From the NCBI GenBank assembly GCA_030699345.1, contig JAUYMX010000420.1, forward strand, positions 1 to 5,097: a stretch of DNA of 5,097 bases, written 5' to 3'. Below, piece by piece: positions 1 to 5,097 of the stretch. The notes under the pieces were generated by a model. The model worked only from the letters and a program-made list of their open reading frames with translations, made no database searches and had not been told where the DNA came from. The stretch is from Methylococcaceae bacterium (lineage in GTDB: Bacteria > Pseudomonadota > Gammaproteobacteria > Methylococcales > Methylomonadaceae). Made by a program: the position numbers and the translations under genes. Within the stretch, counting starts at the first letter, position 1, and the number at the start of each line of letters is the position of its first letter.

Positions 1-24
1 GAAATTGCCGAAAACGGTGATTTC
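1..24. repeat. 10-bp hairpin with AAAA loop at window edge
   Basis: GAAATTGCCG (1-10) and CGGTGATTTC (15-24) pair over 10 positions around an AAAA loop when T6-G19 and G7-T18 are allowed as wobbles on the plus-strand RNA. No T-tract follows. A second small hairpin lies 12 bases further on. It could be part of a REP-like repeat, the end of a structured RNA, or a gene-end structure. The window cuts it off, so the class cannot be decided. Confidence 0.35.
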
Positions 25-217
25 AGGCTAAAACAAGTCCTCATGCGAGGGCAAAATACAAAAAACAGCAGGGATTCCGTGGCTGATTTATCACTGTCGG
101 TATACTTTTTATTTATAAGGGCAGTATTTCGAGGTGCCCAAGTGTATCGATTTTGCTTATCTTAATGGCAGTGATCCTACAAGCTACCTATACAAACTAA
201 AAATCCTCTTAAGACTT
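1..217. other. Gene-poor left edge with small hairpins
   Basis: I see no convincing gene here. Plus frame 1 is open from the edge to a TAA at 163-165 (54 codons), but the translation resembles nothing I know and its composition is not typical of a folded protein. It could be the end of a gene starting outside the window. A short minus-strand frame starting at 44 also runs off the edge, without a ribosome binding site. Structure visible: a 10-bp hairpin at 1-24, a 6-bp hairpin at 37-52 (GTCCTC/GAGGGC, loop ATGC), and a 5-bp inverted repeat GGGCA/TGCCC at 119-139. No clear terminator with a T-tract follows the ABC gene that ends at 218. Confidence 0.5.
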
Positions 218-1954
218 TTATTTGCAAACGATGTCAAGACCGTCAATGCTGCACTTTGCGCCTTCTAAAAGCAGTCGGCGCGGATGAAATGCCTCGGCGG
301 TCGGTTGGTTAGTGATCGTTAACATGCCTGCATCCGGTAACTGTTGGCATATTAACCTGAGCATGCTGACCTCGCCTTCCGGGGTCAGCGAATCAAATGC
401 TTCTTGCGCTAAAATCCATTTTGGTTTGTATAACAATAAACGCACCATGCCTAAACGCTGTGATTGCTCGCGCGATAATACCTTTCCCCAGGTATCGGTT
501 TGATCAAGCTGATCGATTAAATCTGCCACCCCCGCTAAATTAAGTGCTTCTTCGATTTCAGCTTGGCTAAAGGCTTCGGCGGCGGCAGGATAATTGATTG
601 CTGAACGTAAGGTGCCGGCGCGTAAATACGGCCGGGGCGGCATAAAAAACATTGGCTCGCTGTCAGGTAACTCAATACAGCCGCCTCCCCATGGCCACAG
701 TCCGGCAACTGCTTTAAATAATTTACCGCCGATGGCAGTATCGCCGGTGACAAGCACATGTTCACCGCGGTTAATTTCGGCATTGATGCCGGAAACAATC
801 ACTTCATCCTTGGAATTGCGAATACATAAATCGACAAGTCGTAAAGTTGACTGATCCGGTTTTTCTATGCGAATCCGATTCGGATGCGGTATTGACAATT
901 GGTCATCCAGTGCCATCAACGCCTTGTTAAGTCCCAATACCCGCTCAACTGAGGCGCGCCATTCGGCAATTTTAGCCAGGTTATCAACCGGCCAAGATAA
1001 GGCGGCGGCCATTTGTTGAAAGGACTGAGCAGACTGCATCAGTGCGCCCAAAAGAATATCGCCATGAATATAGCGAGGTGCCGCCACCAGCACCGGAAAC
1101 GCCATCGACAATACCGAGTAGCCGGATGAGAATTTGAAAATATTAGCCCATGCAATGGTTTGCCGATTCCAGGCGCAGACAATATCCTGAAACAGTTTGC
1201 GAAAGCGTTGTTGCTCATTGGCTTCACCATGCACTAATGCAATAGCCAGGGAATTTTCGCGAGCATTGACTAATCCATAGCGAAAGTTGGCTTCCATGGT
1301 TTGCCTGTCATCGGTTGCTGCGGTCAAATGTCGACCTATCCACCAGCCTAAAATCGACGCAGTAATCGCGTATATCAACGCCAGCCACACTAAATGCCCG
1401 TAGATAGGAATCGAAAACCCGAGAAAATCCAGGGTGACTACGTCAGACAGCGTCCACAGAATTTTGGTAAAACTGGCCAGTAATAACAGGCTATAAACTG
1501 ACGAATGACAAAGATCAATCGCCGATTCGGTGGCGATACGAACATCTTCGGCAATACGACCATCGGGATTATCGTGTTTGCCGACTACATGTATCACCTG
1601 AAAATGTCGTCCGTTGTCCATCCATTGACCGATCAGGCGATCTGTAAGCCAGTTACGCCAACTTAACTGCAAGCGGCGTTTGACTTGAAAATGTGTAGTG
1701 GTAACGTAAATATTGGCAATAAAAATCAGTACTACCAGGCCTATCTGCGTATATAAACCGGACATAGAGTGCTGGTCCAAGGCATTAAACAATGCTGCAC
1801 TCCATTCGGTAATGACTACCGCAATCGCAATTTGCAGAACAGTCAGTACAAACAAACCAAAGCTGAGCCTACGAATGGTAGATTTGTTCTCAGAATGCCA
1901 GAATGGGCCTGCCAGTTTTACAAACTGAATAAAAAATCCGTTTGGGTCGATCAT
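218..1954 (-). CDS. YddA/SbmA-type ABC transporter, permease fused to a degenerate ATPase domain
   Basis: This 578-residue inner-membrane protein has the architecture of COG4178 transporters (YddA, related to SbmA/BacA): an N-terminal ABC_membrane_2 domain, then a C-terminal nucleotide-binding domain. Membrane helices are visible near residues 30-49, 67-87, 151-172 and 185-207, with more hydrophobic sequence around 283-320. The family hallmark DNPDxRIxEDVR is intact at 128-139, just before TM3. The ATPase half (about 375-578) is recognisable by AGLWPWG and by RPYLxxGTLR, but its catalytic motifs are lost. Walker A is GDTAIGGKLF (404-413) without GK[ST]; the Q-loop Gln is Pro440; the signature is LSREQ (493-497); the Walker B Asp is Gln517, with Glu518 kept; the H-loop His is Asn549. 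The start is set at 1954 because GAGGAGG lies 8 bases upstream; an in-frame ATG at 2020 has no such site. YddA-like proteins are poorly characterised transporters, and relatives SbmA/BacA import peptides using the proton gradient. Substrate unknown. Confidence 0.88.
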   Translation of the reverse strand: MIDPNGFFIQFVKLAGPFWHSENKSTIRRLSFGLFVLTVLQIAIAVVITEWSAALFNALDQHSMSGLYTQIGLVVLIFIANIYVTTTHFQVKRRLQLSWRNWLTDRLIGQWMDNGRHFQVIHVVGKHDNPDGRIAEDVRIATESAIDLCHSSVYSLLLLASFTKILWTLSDVVTLDFLGFSIPIYGHLVWLALIYAITASILGWWIGRHLTAATDDRQTMEANFRYGLVNARENSLAIALVHGEANEQQRFRKLFQDIVCAWNRQTIAWANIFKFSSGYSVLSMAFPVLVAAPRYIHGDILLGALMQSAQSFQQMAAALSWPVDNLAKIAEWRASVERVLGLNKALMALDDQLSIPHPNRIRIEKPDQSTLRLVDLCIRNSKDEVIVSGINAEINRGEHVLVTGDTAIGGKLFKAVAGLWPWGGGCIELPDSEPMFFMPPRPYLRAGTLRSAINYPAAAEAFSQAEIEEALNLAGVADLIDQLDQTDTWGKVLSREQSQRLGMVRLLLYKPKWILAQEAFDSLTPEGEVSMLRLICQQLPDAGMLTITNQPTAEAFHPRRLLLEGAKCSIDGLDIVCK

Positions 1955-1962
1955 GTTCTTTG

Positions 1963-1969
1963 CCTCCTC
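1963..1969 (-). promoter_or_regulatory. Shine-Dalgarno site fixing the ABC gene start
   Basis: Read on the minus strand, GAGGAGG lies 8 bases before the ATG at 1954. It is the strongest ribosome binding site in the divergent region and decides for this start over the in-frame ATG 22 codons upstream. Confidence 0.75.
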
Positions 1970-1987
1970 GTTGATTTTTTTAGTCGA

Positions 1988-2017
1988 ATCATAGCGCAAA
2001 AGCCTTATTAAACCGAA
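1988..2017 (-). promoter_or_regulatory. Possible promoter for the ABC transporter gene
   Basis: On the minus strand a good -10-like TATGAT (complement of 1988-1993) lies about 34 bases before the chosen start. The -35 at an 18-base spacing is poor (TTCGGT, complement of 2012-2017). Transcription would begin near 1981, downstream of the longer alternative ATG, which agrees with the shorter start. This is pattern matching only. Confidence 0.3.
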
Positions 2018-2062
2018 CATAGAACGTTTTAAACCTTGGCAATTTTTATTGAGAGTTGGATT

Positions 2063-3652
2063 ATGAACACTTCTTTGATCAATAACGACACGACTCCTAA
2101 TACCACTTCCCCATTAATTACCGCACTGTGCGAATCCCGTGTTTATGACTATGCGCCCAGCGCTATCAGCTTGATTGAAACCCATATTTCCTGGGTGTTG
2201 TTAACCGGTCGATACGCTTACAAAATCAAAAAACCTGTTAATTTTGGCTTTCTGGATTTTTCGACGCTGGAAAAACGGCTTTGTTGTTGCCGGGAAGAAT
2301 GTCGGCTCAACCAACGTTTGGCAGCCGATTTGTATCTTGAAGTAGTCGCAATAACCGGGCAGCCGGATCACCCTAAACTGGGCGGCTCGGGCGAAGCTAT
2401 TGAGTATGCCGTTAAAATGGCCCAATTTCCCTCCGGGTTTATTTTGAGCGAACGAGCAGAACAGGGGGAATTAAGCAGTAATGAGATCGACCAGATTGTC
2501 ACGATTGTTGCCGATTTTCATGACTCAATTGCAACAGCCAACGCAACATCACCTTATGGCGAGCCTGACAACATTAGGCATTGGTTTGTTGAAAATTTTG
2601 ACCATATCAGGCCGTTATTGATTGATAACCATGCGAAACAGCAGCTTCAAGTTATCCAGGCATGGGGCGATGAAGAATGGCATAAAAAGTCGGCCCTGAT
2701 GCAACAACGCAAACAGCAAGGCGATATAAGAGAATGCCATGGCGATTTGCACCTGGGCAATATGACACTGATTAATGGCAAGGTTACCGTATTCGATTGC
2801 ATTGAGTTTAATCCGATGCTGCGTTGGATTGATGTCATCAGCGAAGTGGCTTTTTTATTTATGGATCTGCAGCATTGTGGTTATGACCACTACGCACACC
2901 GATTTATTAACCAGTATTTACAACGCACCGGTGATTATCAGGGTCTGGCATTATTTAGGTACTACCTGGTTTATCGCGCGCTGGTACGGGCGAAAGTGTC
3001 GCTGTTGCGCATGTCGCAGTCAGCTGATGATGCTATTTGTCAACAGGCGCGTTCCGATTACACAAAGTATGCAAGTCTGGCAGAGAGCTTTATTAATTTT
3101 AACCAGCCGGTTTTAATAATTACCCACGGATTTTCCGGCTCCGGCAAGTCAACTTTTGCCGGCCAGCTTGCTGAACACATCGGGGCGCTGCAAATACGTT
3201 CGGATATAGAGCGCAAACGACTCTTTGGCTACCAGGCACAAGAGCAATCCGGTAGTGGGATTGACACGGGGGTGTATACGCAAGATGCAGGGTTGAAAAC
3301 GTATCAACGCCTTATTGAACTTGCTAAAGCCACACTGGATGCCGGTTTTAGTACCATCATCGATGCCACTTTTCTTAAATTCGAACAGCGTAACCAATTC
3401 CGCCAACTAGCTGCTGACGAAGGGTTAAAGTTTTTCATTATTCATGTTCAGGCATCCGATGCCGAATTAACCAAACGACTCCAGCAACGACAACATGATG
3501 CCTCGGAAGCCACCACCGATGTGCTTTATCGCCAACAAAAAACCGCCCAGCCCTTAATGCCGGAAGAACAGCAATTTGTAATTAACGTGAATACTGAGAG
3601 CGCCAACGCTCTGGAAAATCTGTTGGGCGATTTTTTAAAGCTTATCGAATAG
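2063..3652 (+). CDS. Bifunctional aminoglycoside phosphotransferase-like / P-loop kinase fusion protein
   Basis: A 529-residue cytoplasmic protein with two kinase-type domains, the COG2187-COG0645 fusion usually annotated as bifunctional aminoglycoside phosphotransferase/ATP-binding protein. The N-terminal half has the protein-kinase-like APH fold: N-lobe lysines in YKIKKP (53-58), the catalytic loop HGDLHLGN (226-233, catalytic Asp228 and Asn233) and the metal-binding DCIEF (245-249, Asp245). The C-terminal half is an AAA_33-type P-loop kinase with Walker A GFSGSGKST (356-364), then IRSD (378-381) and a hydrophobic strand ending in Asp434 (IIDAT). All the catalytic residues I can place are present, so both halves look active. 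The natural substrate of this family is not established; the name does not mean that it gives antibiotic resistance. The start is the ATG at 2063, preceded by GAGAG at 2051-2055. A TTG nine codons earlier is in frame but has no ribosome binding site. It is transcribed divergently from the ABC gene. Confidence 0.9.
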   Translation: MNTSLINNDTTPNTTSPLITALCESRVYDYAPSAISLIETHISWVLLTGRYAYKIKKPVNFGFLDFSTLEKRLCCCREECRLNQRLAADLYLEVVAITGQPDHPKLGGSGEAIEYAVKMAQFPSGFILSERAEQGELSSNEIDQIVTIVADFHDSIATANATSPYGEPDNIRHWFVENFDHIRPLLIDNHAKQQLQVIQAWGDEEWHKKSALMQQRKQQGDIRECHGDLHLGNMTLINGKVTVFDCIEFNPMLRWIDVISEVAFLFMDLQHCGYDHYAHRFINQYLQRTGDYQGLALFRYYLVYRALVRAKVSLLRMSQSADDAICQQARSDYTKYASLAESFINFNQPVLIITHGFSGSGKSTFAGQLAEHIGALQIRSDIERKRLFGYQAQEQSGSGIDTGVYTQDAGLKTYQRLIELAKATLDAGFSTIIDATFLKFEQRNQFRQLAADEGLKFFIIHVQASDAELTKRLQQRQHDASEATTDVLYRQQKTAQPLMPEEQQFVINVNTESANALENLLGDFLKLIE

Positions 3653-3745
3653 TCGAAATCCTGGGTTTTAGAGGTTTCCTTTTGTAACATTTGCGAACCC
3701 ATCAAGCTAATAATGCGTAAAATTAAAAAACTCACCCTGTTTGAA

Positions 3746-3753
3746 AAGGAAGG
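3746..3753 (+). promoter_or_regulatory. Strong Shine-Dalgarno site of the 131-aa gene
   Basis: AAGGAAGG sits six bases before the ATG at 3760. It is the main sign that this unrecognised frame is a real gene and that its start is correct. Confidence 0.7.
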
Positions 3754-3759
3754 CTAAAA

Positions 3760-4155
3760 ATGAGCATCAAATCCAGTTTATTAAAAATAGTAATAAAATT
3801 GACACCCGATATATTGATTATTTGGGTGGCAAATATTGTCCTTAAAGGCATTGCAGAATTAACAGCATTTAATTTTGATATTGAAACTCGCAAAGTCTAT
3901 GTACAAACAAGGCTCTACGGCGAACAAGAAACGCTTGAGGTTTATTTGGAAGACTTTGCAGTATTCAATGATGGCGAGTCATACAGATTTATCATTCATC
4001 AAGCAAAATCGGACCGTCCTTGGTTGAATAATTTATTGTCCCGCGTTATTGGTAAAGCCTGGAAAATCCCTGAAATACCTCAACTGACGGCTCAACTCGA
4101 GCTTGTCGCAGAGTTATTCAAAGCTAAGCCCCGAGCATTGGAAAAAATTGATTGA
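3760..4155 (+). CDS. Conserved-looking hypothetical protein, 131 aa
   Basis: I do not recognise this protein and assign no function. It begins at an ATG with a strong ribosome binding site, AAGGAAGG at 3746-3753, six bases upstream, so it is very probably expressed. Residues 7-32 form a mostly hydrophobic segment (with K9, K13, D17 and K29) that could be an amphipathic or membrane-associated helix. Residues 37-82 alternate in a way that suggests several beta strands (FNFD, VYVQTRLYG, LEVYLEDFAVF, YRFIIHQA). The rest looks helical, with the notable patch DRPWLNNLLSRVIGKAWKIP (85-104) and a charged C-terminus. There is no signal-peptide cleavage site, no cysteine pair and no known catalytic motif. 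It starts 107 bases after the kinase fusion gene on the same strand, so it could be co-transcribed or have its own promoter, and it converges with the TMEM175-like gene. Confidence 0.75.
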   Translation: MSIKSSLLKIVIKLTPDILIIWVANIVLKGIAELTAFNFDIETRKVYVQTRLYGEQETLEVYLEDFAVFNDGESYRFIIHQAKSDRPWLNNLLSRVIGKAWKIPEIPQLTAQLELVAELFKAKPRALEKID

Positions 4156-4182
4156 ACTTGCATTTACTTTATCGCAACCTCT

Positions 4183-4224
4183 AAAAATGCTCTTCCTGTA
4201 TGCCCTTTAGGGGGCAAAGGAAGA
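4183..4224 (-). terminator. Rho-independent terminator-like hairpin for the TMEM175-like gene
   Basis: On the minus strand, TCTTCCT (complement of 4218-4224) pairs perfectly with AGGAAGA (complement of 4191-4197). The interior holds a second stem, TGCCC with GGGCA (4212-4216 and 4201-4205), extendable by one wobble pair and closed by a four-base loop. Two bases after the outer stem comes ATTTTT (complement of 4183-4188), which serves as a T-tract. The structure lies about 50 bases past the stop codon at 4273, a usual place for a terminator. An additional outer pairing AACCTCT (4176-4182) with AGAGGTT (4226-4232) can form and would make a three-tier stem. Confidence 0.5.
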
Positions 4225-4269
4225 AAGAGGTTATGTCAAAGAATGTTGAAATCGAAAGCAAACAGGCTT

Positions 4270-4301
4270 GGATTAGTCTTCACGCGGCGAAGACTCAATC
4301 C
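4270..4301. terminator. 12-bp hairpin across the stop codon of the TMEM175-like gene
   Basis: GGATTAGTCTTC (4270-4281) pairs with GAAGACT (4289-4295) and AATCC (4297-4301), with a single bulged C at 4296 and a seven-base loop. It includes the stop codon of the minus-strand gene. On the plus strand it is followed after two bases by TTTT (4304-4307), so it might stop transcripts from the 131-aa gene. The T-run is short and the role is an inference. Confidence 0.35.
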
Positions 4302-4932
4302 AGTTTTGGTCGATTTGACGGTGTGACAAATAATGCAAAGGGATACTCAAAAAACACAGTGCGCTGGCATGTAAGCTTACAAACGAAAGCGCAATAGCGA
4401 TCAAACTGATAATGATTGGGCTGACCAGCATTCTCAAAATCACCTTTCTGCGAAAGGCATCGTCTATCGGGCGAATTAATAGCTGGGGGTTGGACTTGGA
4501 ATAGTTCCATATCGCGATAAGAGCAAGCCCGATCATTATTTGCAGAACACCAAACAGCACGGTAATCAACTCTTCGTAACGGTAAGTCCCCCTGAGTTGA
4601 GTAACAAAAGGCAGCAACGTCACAGGAAACAGGAACAACAAATTAAGCCAAATCAGGGCGCGGTTTCCTTCGCGATAATAATGCATGATTGCCGCATGTT
4701 GCAGCCAATAAGTGGCAGCAAGCCAGAAACTAATCGTATACACCAAAATCTCGTAGCTAATACGTTCCAGAAATTTATAAAACCCATCTACGGTAAAATT
4801 GTGATCGGCAGGTACGTCGATACCCAACACCAGCAGCGTTACTACGATGGCAAAGACACCGTCGGTCAATGCCGTGCAGCGCTCGAGTTTGAAGCTTCCT
4901 TTGTTAAAAGGCGAAGCGTTTTCTTTTGACAT
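4273..4932 (-). CDS. DUF1211/TMEM175-family integral membrane protein
   Basis: A 219-residue inner-membrane protein with about six hydrophobic helices, the length and topology usual for bacterial DUF1211 proteins related to the TMEM175 potassium channels. The family signature at the start of the first helix is visible as RCTALTDGVFAI (18-29). The better-known FSD triplet of the channel reads LTD here (22-24). Later helices are the WLAATYWLQH region, the LNLLFLFPVTLLPF stretch, the LFGVLQIMIGLALIAIW stretch, and two C-terminal ones before a short charged tail ending SSPRED. The family makes K+-conducting channels in the cases studied, but function here is inferred from family only. An in-frame GTG at 4938 is possible; I prefer the ATG at 4932 because AGAGG lies five bases before it. 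The upstream promoter region is interrupted by the IS end at about 4956. Confidence 0.85.
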   Translation of the reverse strand: MSKENASPFNKGSFKLERCTALTDGVFAIVVTLLVLGIDVPADHNFTVDGFYKFLERISYEILVYTISFWLAATYWLQHAAIMHYYREGNRALIWLNLLFLFPVTLLPFVTQLRGTYRYEELITVLFGVLQIMIGLALIAIWNYSKSNPQLLIRPIDDAFRRKVILRMLVSPIIISLIAIALSFVSLHASALCFLSIPLHYLSHRQIDQNWIESSPRED

Positions 4933-4955
4933 TGGCACCTCTAAATGGCCAAAAA

Positions 4956-5097
4956 GGTTCCTGATTAGCTAGATACTTCAGCCAAGCCCAGGTTATGGGC
5001 GTAGACTGACTGGAAGCTAACCCAAGAGGAGTGTGTTATGTCGATCAATCGCATTCAGTTTCAACCAGGACTATCGATGCCTGACTTTCTCAAACAC
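4956..5097 (+). mobile_element. Left end of an IS1595-family insertion sequence (partial)
   Basis: The region contains the transposase start at 5038 and about 80 bases of non-coding leader, as expected for the left end of an IS. I cannot fix the terminal inverted repeat because the right end lies outside the window. A plausible tip is the GGTTCCTGATTAGC stretch beginning at 4956. The leader holds a small hairpin, GCCCA (4986-4990) with TGGGC (4996-5000). Family members normally duplicate a short target, commonly 8 bp, which cannot be tested here. Confidence 0.55.
5038..5097 (+). CDS. IS1595-family transposase, N-terminal fragment (runs off the window)
   Basis: Only the first 20 codons are present. 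They read MSINRIQFQPGLSMPDF and a few more residues, matching the highly conserved opening of IS1595-family transposases (usually N-R/Q-[IV]-QFQPGLS, followed by a zinc-ribbon domain and an ISXO2-like DDE/DDN catalytic domain further on). The enzyme would catalyse cut-and-paste or related movement of the element. The start is well supported: GAGGAG at 5026-5031 lies six bases before the ATG. The catalytic part is beyond the window, so whether the copy is intact is unknown. Confidence 0.8.
   Translation, partial: MSINRIQFQPGLSMPDFLKH

Noticed and set aside
1955..2020. Longer start of the ABC gene at the ATG at 2020 (22 more residues)
   Set aside because: No ribosome binding site there, while GAGGAGG stands at the right distance before 1954; the extra residues are polar and not typical of the family's N-terminus.
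2063..3652. Antibiotic resistance gene
   Set aside because: The domain is only distantly like true aminoglycoside phosphotransferases; fusion to a P-loop kinase is a housekeeping-type family of unknown substrate, with no resistance context nearby.
3666..4186. 11-bp inverted repeat TTTTAGAGGTT (3666-3676) / AACCTCTAAAA (4176-4186) flanking the 131-aa gene, suggesting a small mobile unit
   Set aside because: The match does not extend beyond 11 bases, a repeat of this length is expected by chance in a 5-kb window, and no target duplication is visible.
4200..4397. Small plus-strand frame of 65 codons with an internal ATG at 4233 after AGAGG
   Set aside because: The AGAGG is only two bases from that ATG, the frame runs antisense into the well-supported TMEM175-like gene, and the translation resembles nothing known.
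4540..4929. 129-codon plus-strand open frame
   Set aside because: Exactly antisense to the TMEM175-like gene, polar low-complexity translation, no ribosome binding site; a shadow frame.
4926..4931. Perfect TTGACA, a possible -35 for the transposase
   Set aside because: No -10-like hexamer at 16-18 bases downstream, and it lies over the first codons of the opposite gene.

Overview
The window looks like chromosomal DNA from a gammaproteobacterium. A methanotroph of the Methylococcales type is my best guess, from the AT-leaning codon use and the style of the proteins, but nothing here is diagnostic of the genus. It holds four complete protein genes and the first 20 codons of a transposase. There are no rRNA or tRNA genes and no CRISPR array.

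Layout, left to right. Positions 1-217 hold no convincing gene, only small hairpins. At 218-1954 (minus strand) lies a YddA/SbmA-type ABC transporter, with membrane and ATPase domains in one chain. Its ATPase half has lost essentially every catalytic motif while the reading frame stayed open. Facing away from it across about 108 bp is a two-domain gene at 2063-3652 (plus strand): an aminoglycoside-phosphotransferase-like kinase fused to a P-loop (AAA_33-type) kinase. It is followed at 3760-4155 (plus) by a small protein I do not recognise, with a strong ribosome binding site and a family-like appearance.

That small gene converges with a DUF1211/TMEM175-family six-helix membrane protein at 4273-4932 (minus strand). 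The 117 bp between them hold a nested three-tier hairpin that reads as a terminator for the membrane protein gene. A second hairpin sits across that gene's stop codon. From about 4956 to the right edge the sequence belongs to the left end of an IS1595-family insertion sequence, whose transposase starts at 5038. The element sits only a few tens of bases upstream of the TMEM175-like gene and has probably displaced or replaced its promoter.

The genes do not form an obvious pathway. The divergent ABC protein and kinase fusion may share a regulatory region, but their co-function is not shown. The observation most worth following is the catalytically dead ATPase domain of the ABC protein, which suggests a transporter moving from ATP-driven towards SbmA/BacA-like, ATP-independent transport, or one that works with an active partner.
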